This document shows, one piece after another, positions 24,726-35,720 of a DNA stretch of 64,000 nucleotides. This DNA is from Gnetum montanum. Taxonomy: Eukaryota; Streptophyta; Gnetopsida; Gnetales; Gnetaceae. The translations under genes were made by a program, and so were the position numbers. How positions within the stretch are numbered: the first letter of the stretch is position 1; each line of letters starts with the position of its first letter. The stretch spans positions 238,030 through 302,029 of the forward strand of contig MNCI01003111.1 in the NCBI GenBank assembly GCA_015680685.1, read 5' to 3'. Below the pieces are notes generated by a model. It saw nothing but the letters and a program-made list of their open reading frames with translations. It did no database searches and was not told where the DNA came from.

Positions 24726-26467
24726 ATGTCTTCTTCTTCTCGTAAGCATGACAATAGTAAACCACTGGTCCCATAGGAATGCAAGGTGGTATACACTCAT
24801 CTAGATGAGTTTGTGCCAAATTTCACCTTTATCCTACATCAGGATGAACAAATGCGATGACATGATATGGAGGGCAATGTTGTTTTGCCCCCCAATAGAT
24901 CTATGCCAGGAATGCTAATTAAAACCCTTAAGAAGTTGTAGATAGAAAATCTTCATGAGTACGTTGTGGATGGATATGACACTCAGAACTATCATCCTGC
25001 TAGAACACAACATAAGCAAGATAAACGCTAGGAGAGACTCCATGAAGACACAAAGGAAAAACATTATACTAACCCCTTATTCCCACTAGATTAAGAGGAC
25101 AATGAGGATCCTTCCTTGGAAGGTTCTCAACATGAAGATTCTCCACCCCTTGCTAATTATGGTGAGGGTGTGCACTTTTCCCTATGATCAATTATTCATA
25201 AACCAGATTCAAGGAAGAGTGATAGCCAAGTTAGGGAATTAGGTGAACATCACAATTACAAGGGATCTAATGATGGAGATCATAAAAATCATAAGAGTGA
25301 TGGTGGAAATCCACCTCCCTCTTCATCCTCTTCATCTAATTCTAAACTTTCCTCTTCATTTGATGGTTCTCATAGAAGCCACTATTGAAACAACCATGAT
25401 GAAGGTGATCGACGAAATGATAATGACCATGAAGGCCATCAAAATTGAAGGGGTGGCTAAAACCATCATCGACATCACCAACGCAGCGATGATGATGAAC
25501 CTCTACTAACAACTCAAAGTATGCTTAACATTGTGGAGGCAATAAGAATTCCAACTAGGCATATGAAGGATAGTCAGATCAAGCACCTAGATATGAAAAA
25601 TATCCCAAGATTTATGGGGGATAAAACTCTGATCTACAAACACATCTGCAAGCTTTTTAAGATGCTTGTGCCTTACAAAACATCAAGAACGAGTGGCAAA
25701 AACTCAAGATTTTCCCAAGGGCACTCATTAAGGAAGCTAAAAGTTGGTATCGGTCCTTAGAACTAGAATCTATTCAAAGATGGAGTACCAAGTTAGAACT
25801 ATTCAATGAAAAATATCAAATGTACTCCAAAGTGTCTAATTTGAGAGTGCAAATCCAAGGTTGAAAACAAGGAGCACATGAACCCTTGGATGCCACCATG
25901 GACCAATACTATTCACTCCTACATAGATGTCCTAGCCATGGTTACTCTTATAGAGAACAACTTTGCCACATCATAGATGGACTTAAGGTAGAAACAAAAA
26001 GAACCCTTGGGGTGTATGCCCAAGGGAGGTTGTCTGAAATGAGAGCTCATCAAATCCAAAGGCTAATTACGTAGGTAGTAGAAGAAGAAGGTGAGCTACA
26101 AAAAAGGAAGAGTGCTAAAGAGTACAATAGGGATCCATCCATCAGAAAATGAGAGGTTTGATTTTGTGATGAGGAGGAGTTACCACTTGATGAAGTGGTG
26201 AATAGAAAGACCTTGCCTATCCAAAAATCTATTTCTTACATTTTAGCCAAGGTTGATAAGTTATGGGACTCTTTGGATGAAAACTTTCAAATTGCTTTGA
26301 AGATTGTTGAAGAATCCAAAGAGCAAAATGGTGATCATAATTGTAGATGATAAAAAGAAGCTAAATGTGCCTACCAAAGAGGTAAGGACAAAGCTGCTAC
26401 AGTAGAGGAAGTTGTGGAGTCTAATTCTAATGATGAAATTGAATGTGAAATCTATCAATATAAACAT
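24726..26467 (+). pseudogene. gag of element C, part 1
   Basis: The ATG at 24726 (MSSSSRKHD) starts a frame with about ten stops, nearly all where Gln, Arg or Trp would be expected. The N-terminal third is acidic, then His/Asn/Asp-rich. The Retrotrans_gag domain lies at about 25560-26070, with W-Q-K-L-K and A-K-S-W-Y-R-S-L, then H-R-C-P-S-H-G-Y, L-C-H-I-I-D-G-L and G-V-Y-A-Q-G. One frameshift is near 25620. The reading E-C-E-I-Y-Q-Y-K-H ends at 26467, exactly where element E was inserted. The gene resumes at 36899. Confidence 0.85.
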
Positions 26468-27350
26468 TAATGAGCAGTGAGGTACCCTTATGCTCAACCA
26501 TATGAATATGAGCATGTACACACAATCTAGTCGAACTCTGTAGACAGACTAGTTGTGGCATCTAAACAGTTATACATTGATTGCAGTTCACTATCTTCCC
26601 ACTTAGACTAGTATTTGCTTTGTCACGTATGGTTTAGTCCAAAGTGAGGTGTATGATGTGATTCCTAACACTAGGCTACTCCTAGAGACAATGGAAAATA
26701 ATCTTGATTTAAACTAATAAATAATGGAAAATAAAATATAAACTAGCCTAAGTGCAATGAGCATCCATCCTTAATCATCCATATGCATCTTGGACCTCAT
26801 GTACTACTTTTGGGATTACCAAGCGCACATTACTTGAGCACTCCTAGATCTGCTACTGGGTTACTAAGTAGTTATACTTAAATGTTCATGATTAAGTTGT
26901 ACTCATTCCGTGTTAATCAACAGGAAGTGTAATTGACAATAAAGGAAATATGAACTAAAAAGAAAACAATAAATATTTAACAGTTAAAGTAATTAAAAGC
27001 TAAGTGAATGCTGCAATGATGGAGTAATCTCAATCTTTATTACTGATCATGTATGTGTTCAAGTATGTCACACTTGAACAAAGGTTCTGTACAATTACAA
27101 GCATCACACTACGAGCATGCACTAGGAAAAGGAATTGAAAACTGACTAAAAACAGACAAAAAGACTCTACCCTAAGACTTACCAACCAAAGACTCCTTCC
27201 CATATGCTTGAGTGTTGTATTTATAGGCCAACATAGGTATCACAATATTGTGTATACAATATCATATCTAGGCTAAGATATCAGGTACCCAATATCTTGT
27301 ACTCAATATCATGTACCTAATATTAGGGCCTCGCAAATCGCAATTCATCA
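26468..27350 (-). repeat. 3' LTR of element E
   Basis: This 883-bp LTR starts TGATGAATTG at 27350 and ends at 26468 next to AACAT. U3 (27245-27335) contains repeated CAATATC/GATATC and GGTACC motifs. A TATA box lies at about 27225 (minus). Confidence 0.88.
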
Positions 27351-27526
27351 TACCATCACGATTGAATAAAAACTCATCCTCAAGTCAAACAAAGTGAGGA
27401 ACAAGTTCATTCAATTACAAAAAGTGGATAGGTATGGAATTATTGAATGACCATGGATTGTTTCATGCTGCAGTGTGGGATTAGACAAAATTTATACACA
27501 GACACAAAATACAAAACTTGTGGAAC

Positions 27527-27964
27527 TCATGTGGTTCTGGGTGGTGGTGGCTCCTCCATGGGTTCCTTTCCTTTGTCTTGTACTCCAAGCTTCTAAGATT
27601 GATATCATTGAAGAAGCACCTAAAGTTTCTCCTCTTCTGTCTAAGGATCATAAGTCCTCCATGCTAATGTTCCAATGTTTGATGCAGTTAGCACTTCCCA
27701 CAGACATGGCAGCTGTGGGAACATTTGATTAGCTTTGACATACCATGCTGCAAATAGCCATTGTTCCTCTTCATAGGCTTTGGCCCCAACCTCTCCACCT
27801 TTTTCTTGGCCAGATTGTGTAGTGACAGGATTTTCTTGATGGATGCTGAATGATTGTGCCTCCTACTCTGCATGTTCTACATGAGGTCCTTGGCCTCTAC
27901 CTCCTCTCGAGTGTTTAGTTGAACCTTCAAAAGGTTCTCCTTGCTATCCTCTTTTAGAGGCCAT
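27527..27964 (-). pseudogene. Mini-ORF3 of element E (146 codons)
   Basis: On the minus strand an ATG at 27964 (MASKRG) opens a frame of 146 codons to the TGA at 27527, with about six in-frame stops, mostly TAG. Its start context (TGATTATAG then ATG) matches that of ORF3 in C (43423). Its end (MEEPPPPRT then stop) matches the end of ORF3 in G. The large middle of ORF3, with the conserved plant transposon-protein domain and the coiled coil, is missing. It is therefore an internally deleted ORF3 that kept both ends. Its function is unknown. Confidence 0.6.
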
Positions 27965-29430
27965 CTATAATCACACAAGGACCAATTATTAGTAAGGTTG
28001 CTTAAAGAAATTTGGTTATCTTATACCTTACTCATTACGTTTAATAAATGTTTAGTTTATTACTTAGTGTGATTCTAGAGTTAGAGATTTTTCAAGGAAG
28101 TTGCCCTAAAAGTTTAATGTCAGACCTAATCTGTTTAGGTGACACATAAAAGGACATGTAATGGTTTTGAGGAACGTTCAATAAAATGATGACAAAGAAA
28201 AGAATAGATTTGGTAAGGAAGTACTGAGAGGGTATAAAATGATGTGGTGGTGTGCAACAAGTACAAGTTACAAAAGTCATACAAGTGGATCCTTCCTAAA
28301 GTAGGTTCCAACCTGTCATGCCCTTGTGTAACCATACCTTAAAATGTCCATAGGCACTAGAAGGGTTAAATGTAATCTACACCAATGCAAAAAGACACAC
28401 ACATGTTAAATACCACCATGATGAGGTATGAATTCTATGACACATAAGACACAAGTTATAAGCACTTGGATAGTGAGATGAGATGAATTTTAGAAGGGAT
28501 TGTAAAGATCGAGACGTGAGGTAAAATACCTTGGGCACAATGAATCCTAAGTGTTGTGTGTGATTAAAGTACCATTAGCCTTTCACTCTAAGATCAAAAC
28601 CAAATCCATACCTCTAATCAGTGACATTGCATTGTTTCATCCCAAGGATAGCCAACCATAAGAGCATCATGATAGCAAGGCGTACGATCACTTGGCATTT
28701 TGTGCAATGGAGGAGTGATTCAAATTTGTCTACAACACATTTTTCTTGGTCTTTTCTTTTTTGCTTCATTTCTTATATTTTTTCCTTGCTTTTCTTTTTC
28801 TCTTCTCTATTATTTTCTTATCTTTTTCTTCTTCTAGTTGCTTTTTGCACTTCTCTTTTCCAAAAGTGATCTAGAGAAGCTTCCAAACTTTAGGCATGGG
28901 TGCATGTCTTTCCAATGGGACCCCCCAGAATAGCATTGAGTTCCTTTATTGAGTGCCTTTATCACAACTCTTACTCCCATTTTTCATTAGATATACAAGG
29001 ATCTTAGTACAACCAAGCTGCATGATAACACCTATAGATGTCACCAAAGAGAATCCACAAGTCCCCTTGATGTCACACCCTTTTCATTCCCTCATAGTTT
29101 GTCACTCTTTTCTCTAAGAATAATGAGTACAAAGTTACTTTAATTTTTAATGATAACAAGAATATCATCATACCTAGAGTAGAACCTCTTATTAATAGAA
29201 TGGGTGGGTGGATGTTGTGGGCTCACTGTCCAAATAATTAGTCCCTTGTAACTTAATAACATAGAACAACACCTCAACCGACAGGTTACATGAGTGTTTT
29301 ATTCATAGATGAGATTACCCACAAAAAGATAAAACAACAAATTGAAAGATGAAAAATTAGAAAATGAAAAATTAGAAAACAAAAAATTGTAAAATCAAAG
29401 AAAAAGAAAAACATTTACTAATTCTACTTG
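27965..29430 (-). other. 3' non-coding region of element E
   Basis: This stretch separates gag from the mini-ORF3 and has no coding frame. Blocks match the 3' regions of the gag-only elements at 6991-8460 and 47378-48460 and the spacers of C and G, for example GGGACTAATTATTTGGACAG (minus, about 29253) and AGGAAGGATCCACTTGTATG (minus, about 28300). Confidence 0.6.
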
Positions 29431-31816
29431 CTAGAATGGGGGTTGTCCCCCATGACTAAACCTTTGATCATGGTGAGAATTAATAAATGGAAAATTAGGA
29501 TCCATGCATGTTTGAAGTATTAGTCTAGTCATATCCAAACCACCAAGTATCTTTTGGTGTGGTGGCATGGATGAACCCAAATTAGGGTTCACACACTTGA
29601 TTAAAGTAGGCATAGTGGAGCAAATTATAAGATGTGGTTATGTGATAAAAGGATGACCCACTATGGCACCCATGACCATAAGATAGTATGGAAGGATCGA
29701 TATGTCTCCCCATGTTGTTATATTCATTGGGTTGCATGGTTGTTGGGGTATTGATTGGTGGCCTAGATAAGGTAATAGGAGGTGTTGAGTTTGAAGATGA
29801 AGGTGCATCACTATGTTGGGCTTATGCTAAGTTGGAGGATGCAGTGGTTTCAGAACCATGTTGTCTCTTTCTATGGCCATGCCTAAAGAAAGGATGCTTC
29901 TAATGTTGTGGAGGACTCCCACTACTATTGACAATAGTAGCACAAGTAATGCTTGTGGGTTGGTGTTGTGGTGCAAAATCTTCTAGTACTACTGGTGGCG
30001 ATGTAGGAGGAGGTGAAGGATGAGAATATTGAGAGCAAGGAGAAGTATAAGGAACATGAGGTGGTGATCCCATAGAAGAGTACATGGGTTGATGATACTT
30101 GGGAGAATGATAACGATGAGGTGAAATAGAGGATGTTGATCCAGTTAGAGAAATAAGGTGTTGAACATAATAAGCACTTGGTTCTAGGTGATACGAAGGG
30201 TGTGGCTAGTTTGGTGATGGCCTCTCCCATGACTAGGGGTTTTGCCATTGTGGTTGAGCATAGTACTGAGGCTAGTAAGAATTTCTCCATGGATAGTACA
30301 ATGATTTGTGGGATTACCCATAAAGTTGTGGAATAGGGATGCATCCAACGATGTACTTCTGTACAAAATCTGGATGTAACATTCTTCCCAAATGCTCATG
30401 TAGATGTGATAAGATTGGGCATTGGCCTTTTAGATGATCATATTGGAAAACATTGTATTGATACTTATGTGTTGTAGTTGAGCCCCTATCCTCATTCTAT
30501 TTAGCCCTTCTTTCTAATTGTAAAATGGTATTTTGTCCTATATCTAGGTTTGGTATCCTCTATTTGTTTTAATCATCAAAGTTATCTTGTATGGGTCTTT
30601 GTCTAAGAATGTTTGCATATTCTATACATTTTTCATGTACCCACTCTGTCATCTTATTGATCTTTAGTATTGGAAAAAGAAGAAATGATTTCACATCCTT
30701 GAGGTGAGTTGATTTCTTCTCTTTATGATTACAAACCTTTGTTACTTCAAGAGTTTTGTCCTGTTGATATTTTTCAACATTCTCCCATTTGGGTATTTCT
30801 CCTTCTTCTTTTGCTACCCACTTAATAAGCTCTTGGAATTGATAGGTTCGTAGTTCATATAGTTGACCTGGGACATACATCCCTACGGTCTCCCTTGTTT
30901 CATTACAAAGCCCATCCATGATGTGATACATTAGCCTTTCCTCAGAGAACCCATGGCCTGGGCATTTGTTTAAAAAAGAGTAATATATTTCTAAGGCCAT
31001 GTTCAAGGGTTCATATTTCCCTCGTTTCCACTCTTGGATTTGTCTCCTCAAGGCTGATACTCTTGCATAGGTTTGATATCTTTCATTAAAGAGGTTTACC
31101 ACTATGCACCAATGGCAAATTGATTTTGGCTTTAAAGACCTATACCATACTTTTTCTTGGCCAATGAATGTCATAGGGAAGAGCTTAAGTCTTTGCCACC
31201 CATTATCAATGTTGCTCCATGCACAAGCATCGTAGAAGGCTTGTAAATGATGTTGTGGGTCTAAATCATAGCCTCCTAAAAACTTGGAAAAGTTTTTTAA
31301 ATCAAGCTTGGGTAGAAAACTTTTATTATGATGCTTGTAGGATATTTGAATTGCCTCTATTATATGCATTAGGCTTTTAGTGGCCATCAAGGGTTCATCG
31401 TCACTAAGTAGGTTGTGAGTTTGTGACTTGGGATGATGTTGTCTTTGTTCATGTTGATATTTCTGATTTTTTCCATGGGTTTGATTTTTATTTCTACATT
31501 AACCCCTTGAGAAATAGTCATCCATGTTACAACGTGATGCTGAAGGAGTAGGGAAAGAGAGGGAACTAACATCCCCTAATGTACTATTAATACCCATTGA
31601 GAAGGTCCTAGGCATTATGGATGCCCTCATTCTAGGGAATTTCCCATCTTCACTAGAGGTGTCTGAGTTGGATGATAGAAGTCCTTGAGTATTTTTGGGG
31701 TGTCTATGAACATATGAAACTCCTGCATAAGATTGAGTACTCTAACCTTCTTTGTTGATTCTCCAATGAATTTCCTCGCGAGATGTTACGTTATCATCGT
31801 CTTGTGAAAGAGACAT
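29431..31816 (-). pseudogene. gag of element E
   Basis: The ATG at 31816 (MSLSQDDDN) starts a frame with only two stops (TAG and TAA at expected Gln or Arg codons) before a 273-codon open stretch (31390-30569). That stretch covers the whole Retrotrans_gag domain: P-Q-H-H-L-Q-A-F, W-Q-R-L-K-L-F-P, V-W-Y-R-S-L, F-N-E-R-Y, then H-I-M-D-G-L. Beyond 30569 the tail is Pro/Ser/Tyr-rich (about 30344-29900) and ends near 29431 with the G-G-rich segment that corresponds to the integrase tail in C. This is the best preserved gag in the window. Insertion F lies 90 bp upstream of its ATG. Confidence 0.85.
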
Positions 31817-31910
31817 TGTTATAAATTATATGTAACTTAATTGAATTTAATTTCTTTTTCTGAAAGATATATCATTAATACCCTGTTACAATGATCTTGT
31901 ATGATATAAC

Positions 31911-32232
31911 TGTTGGCGACCGTTTGGTATGCGATCGCCAACGAGTGTCCTCAAACAGGATTTAGGTGCTTGCTGGTCTCTGGCAACACCAAGGCCCAGA
32001 TACCTCCAAATAAACTCAGTAGTTAATGTGAGTATGTGTGTGTGATGTTGCAGTGTGCAGTTGTGAAATATGAAACGATTGCATTGTTTGTAAACTATAA
32101 ATGACTTATCATAAAGAGATTCAGCCAACTTTGCCAAGTACTGTGAGTTGTTTAGAGTTCCTATTTTTTTCAATTGCCTAGTCTACGCGGTCCTTATAAT
32201 ACCTACTTGTAACAAATAAAATTTTGCAAAAA
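31911..32232 (-). other. Left end of insertion F
   Basis: The first 32 bases form a possible hairpin (GTTGGCGA at 31912-31919, TCGCCAAC at 31935-31942). The following 290 bases have no recognised gene. The frame at 32173-31886 shows no family resemblance. Confidence 0.45.
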
Positions 32233-32887
32233 NNNNNNNNNNNNNNNNNNNNNNNNNNNNNNNNNNNNNNNNNNNNNNNNNNNNNNNNNNNNNNNNNNNN
32301 NNNNNNNNNNNNNNNNNNNNNNNNNNNNNNNNNNNNNNNNNNNNNNNNNNNNNNNNNNNNNNNNNNNNNNNNNNNNNNNNNNNNNNNNNNNNNNNNNNNN
32401 NNNNNNNNNNNNNNNNNNNNNNNNNNNNNNNNNNNNNNNNNNNNNNNNNNNNNNNNNNNNNNNNNNNNNNNNNNNNNNNNNNNNNNNNNNNNNNNNNNNN
32501 NNNNNNNNNNNNNNNNNNNNNNNNNNNNNNNNNNNNNNNNNNNNNNNNNNNNNNNNNNNNNNNNNNNNNNNNNNNNNNNNNNNNNNNNNNNNNNNNNNNN
32601 NNNNNNNNNNNNNNNNNNNNNNNNNNNNNNNNNNNNNNNNNNNNNNNNNNNNNNNNNNNNNNNNNNNNNNNNNNNNNNNNNNNNNNNNNNNNNNNNNNNN
32701 NNNNNNNNNNNNNNNNNNNNNNNNNNNNNNNNNNNNNNNNNNNNNNNNNNNNNNNNNNNNNNNNNNNNNNNNNNNNNNNNNNNNNNNNNNNNNNNNNNNN
32801 NNNNNNNNNNNNNNNNNNNNNNNNNNNNNNNNNNNNNNNNNNNNNNNNNNNNNNNNNNNNNNNNNNNNNNNNNNNNNNNNNNNNNNN
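32233..32887. other. Assembly gap (655 N)
   Basis: This is a run of unknown bases inside insertion F. Open frames that appear to cross it are artefacts of the Ns. Confidence 1.
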
Positions 32888-33170
32888 AATTTACTACTAA
32901 AATACTCTTAAGGCTTTTAAACACAAGCGCTTTTATGGAAAAATTTTAACAGAAATTTTCTATCGGGCAACAAGAACAATAAGAGCAATCTAAAAATCCA
33001 AAAATTACTTACCAAGGATGATACTATCTAAACCACTAGCTAAACAATTTAAAAAAAAATTAAAAACAATAAGCATAACTCATAGAACCATGACAAAGAG
33101 GCTGAAATATTTTCTTTAGCAAGTCATCTTAAAAGAAATCTTTCACAATTTCTACTTTACAATGCTCTTC

Positions 33171-33287
33171 CCAAGACCCAAAGTGTGTCTCCAAGTGAGA
33201 GCTCCAAGTGATGATCCAAAGTGAGATCCCAAGTGTAGTAGCCCAAGTGTGATATTTTCTTCTTACCCCTGAAGCCTTTTTATAGGG
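33171..33287 (-). promoter_or_regulatory. Candidate promoter in F with CACTTGG repeats
   Basis: On the minus strand a CTATAAAAAGG box (33287-33275) is followed by five to six CACTTGG or CACTTTGG repeats, 12-18 bases apart (33251-33171), at or just after the predicted start. It points toward the gag of E. TGTTGGGCAAG sequences just upstream (about 33394 and 33365) resemble an LTR start, so this may be the U3-R part of an LTR that ends at 31911. Confidence 0.4.
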
Positions 33288-33394
33288 TTCAAAAGGTAGT
33301 TACATTCTAAAATATCTTAGCTAACTTTTCTCCCAAGTAAGGAAGTTAATTACTTGCCCAACAAATTAGGAGATCTTACTTGCCCAACAAGTTA

Positions 33395-33934
33395 GGAAAG
33401 TTAGGAGAAAATCATGCTGATATTGACATGTGTCTTTACAAATATTGCTTTTATAAGAAATAATAATAATTTTTTAAAATAAATTTAAGAGCTCCATATA
33501 ATTGTTGTTTTTATTTTTATTTGTCTAGAATTTTTTAGTTTTAAATACTATAAAAGCCCTAGTAATTTTATGAACAAGGTGGTGGTAAAAAGATAATGCA
33601 ATATCCACCTTGGTATAGACGTTGGTGGCGGCGGTAGCCAATCCGTGTAAGTTTATATAAATAAATTATCTACATTTGCACTTTGAATCCGTGTAAAATT
33701 TGCTGGAAATAGAAATTTAAATCTGTGGTGGCTCAAAATATGAAGTCCGAAGGTGAAGGCGCTAGGCCTGGAACTGCCAGCAAATGGTTTCAAATTATCC
33801 TGCCCTACCATAACCATGTATCAACTGCCATCGCGAAAAAATGCTTTGCCACCGCGTTTGGTAATGTTGTCGTGTGTTCCATTAAAACTGCGGCTATTGT
33901 AACCTTTGTTGTTGCACTATCCCACCTTGCCTTA
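33395..33934 (-). other. Unidentified part of insertion F
   Basis: The part from about 33600 to 33934 is richer in GC than its surroundings, like the captured gene fragments beside it. No frame on either strand resembles a protein I know. A TATAAAAG on the plus strand lies at about 33552. It could be a further captured host sequence. Confidence 0.35.
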
Positions 33935-34420
33935 TCCTGCACTCGATCTCATCTTGCTCAGCCACACTTTGTCGTTGGTGATGGTGACATTGTTTTTGAC
34001 ACCCGTCGGAGGATGCTATTGGCATTGATGTCGAAGCACACGTTGATTTGGGGAATGCCTCGGGGTACCAGAGTGATGCCCATTAGCTCGAACTTGCTTA
34101 GCAGGTTATTGTCCTTCGTGCAGGCATGCTTGCCCATGTATACCTGAATCAGCGTGCTCGCCTGATTGTCTGAGTATGTGCTGAAAACCTGCTCTTTCTT
34201 TGCCAGGATGGTCGTGTTGCGGGGGATGAGTGCCGTCATGTTGTCGCATGCGATCTTGATGCCCAGGGACAACAGAGTCACATCGAGGAGGAGCAAATTC
34301 TAAACCTTGTTGCTAGACTCGCCGGAGAGAATGGCGGCTTGTATGACTGCACTATAGGCAACGACCTTATTTGGGTTTATGCTCTTACAGAGCTCCTTGC
34401 CATTGAAAAAGTCCTCCAGA
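33935..34420 (-). pseudogene. HSP70 fragment (captured host gene)
   Basis: This minus-strand piece encodes the middle of a cytosolic HSP70 chaperone, from the end of the ATPase domain into the substrate-binding domain. Recognisable blocks in order are [60 protein letters not shown] and PQINVCFDI, then, after a frameshift near 34005, NNVTITNDK. An in-frame TAG at 34300-34302 replaces the Gln codon expected before LLLLDVT. The N-terminal ATPase lobes and the C-terminal lid are absent. It is joined in frame to the Tweety-like piece on its upstream side. It lacks chaperone function. Confidence 0.88.
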
Positions 34421-34692
34421 TCTGCTACTATTGGGTGATTCACCCATTGATCCATTGCCACATAGGTGTCTAAGGAAGTGTTGTAAAATAGAACATATAC
34501 CCCACAGAGGATGAAGGTTAATGCAACCAAAAACCAGGCAACAAGAGCCAGGAAGTAAACCAACGGCTTCAGCCGAACTAGGAGAAAACCAACACCTAGA
34601 AATGGAAGAAGCAAAGTCACTGCAGCCATGATAATCAATGCATAGCGCAAAGATTGGAGAGCATTTTTTATCTGGTCTGCTACCGTGTGGGT
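34421..34692 (-). pseudogene. Tweety-like plant membrane protein fragment (captured)
   Basis: The frame gives two hydrophobic segments, one around [18 protein letters not shown] and the other around [19 protein letters not shown], followed by [13 protein letters not shown]. Plant multi-pass membrane proteins of the Tweety-like type (Arabidopsis At2g12400/At2g25270 group) have the same order: two membrane helices, then C-V-A-M-x-x-W-V-x-x-P. The first Cys of that motif is Tyr here. The fragment is about 90 residues, a small part of the roughly 500-residue family. The frame passes without a stop into HSP70 near 34420, so both were joined before or during capture. Confidence 0.6.
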
Positions 34693-34923
34693 TCATGTAA
34701 CGGTCATTTATCCCATGTTTCCCAACTCGGTACTTTCACAAGGTGCATGAAATAGCATGATAAAATAAACATGCAGAAAATGAAGACTACACAAAAGAAA
34801 AGTTTATCCACTCTAAGTTCACATCCTAGGAGGATAATGATGCCGTTGATGACATTTGATAATAGGAACAGGTCAAATAAATCAACCTTCACATAACCAT
34901 GGCTAAATGAATCTCATATGAAC
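34693..34923 (-). other. Hydrophobic spacer between captured fragments
   Basis: An open frame of 62 codons (34892-34704) is Leu/Ile/Phe-rich and starts MKVDLFDLF. I do not recognise it. It may be retained intron or an upstream part of the Tweety-like gene. Confidence 0.3.
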
Positions 34924-35720
34924 TTAAAGGAGAAAATATTCATTGTCCAAATCCAACTCATAATCACCATTTAAATTTGTCATTGCTATATGATGTAGCA
35001 TTTTGTGAATCCTCCTAGCTTTGATTTGGGTGTCCTGTTCGATAGAATTATTTGCATCTTCATCCATGTCAACAAAAGATGCATTCTCAAAATCCGCAAG
35101 AGGATGTTGCTCTTCAGAATTTGTTAAGACATAATTTCTTGAATGCTTAGTGAAAGCAAAGTCCAAGGTTGAAATGGGTCTCCCAACAACATGCACATGC
35201 CATATGCAGATATAATACAGCCTATCAAATTCCTGAACTTGAACCCTTCCCATGAGTTCAATTTGCAGTATGTTTTCAATGCATAATACCGGGTGAGGAA
35301 GTGTGAAAGCCTGCAACTTGTCCTCCTAAAGCATGGCATATTCTAGTCACACATAAGTCCAAATGTATTCTTCTGATGATGATTTATCAATTGCATCAGT
35401 TGGAGTCTTCCCTTCTTTTTTAGTTGTATTAGCTAGAGTCTCCTCTTCTTTTTGAAATGATGAAGCCCAATGCCCAAAGTGAAAATGAATTGTCATGGCT
35501 GAATATATTAGAGATCCCCTGTGAAAATAAGCTTTAAAGGGCCATATTTGAACTTCATGTATGACCGACAAGTTTGTGTGCAGCCTATATGTCAATGTCT
35601 CAGGAGCCTTTGTATCAATTGATCCTTTACTTGACCAATAAGAAGGCCGACCTTCATAAGTCTGCCTTCGATCTAAAGTATGATCAATGCTTTCATCAGG
35701 GTAAATAATATAATTCCATG
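34924..35720 (-). pseudogene. F-box protein (At4g00755-like) C-terminal fragment
   Basis: A single minus-strand frame with only two stops (TGA and TAG, about 35345 and 35308) carries the family's hallmark blocks in order: PSYWSSKGS, PETLTYRL, VQIWPFKAYF, IYSAMTI, IWTYV, FTLPHPVLCIE, IELMGRVQ, LYYIC and HVHVVGRP. An acidic tail then ends at 34924. In Arabidopsis At4g00755-type F-box proteins the same blocks form the C-terminal part that probably binds substrates, and the F-box itself is N-terminal. I do not see the F-box here. The fragment reads without visible introns, so capture from spliced RNA is possible. Confidence 0.72.

Noticed and set aside
29925-30344. 139-codon minus-strand open frame
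   Set aside because: It is in a different frame from the gag tail of E; the gag frame has the Pro/Tyr-rich composition seen in related elements.
32178-32949. Long open frames of 241-248 codons on both strands
   Set aside because: They consist almost wholly of the 655-N gap.
33725-34147. 140-codon plus-strand open frame
   Set aside because: It is antisense to the HSP70 fragment over its second half and has no family resemblance; the minus strand explains the sequence.
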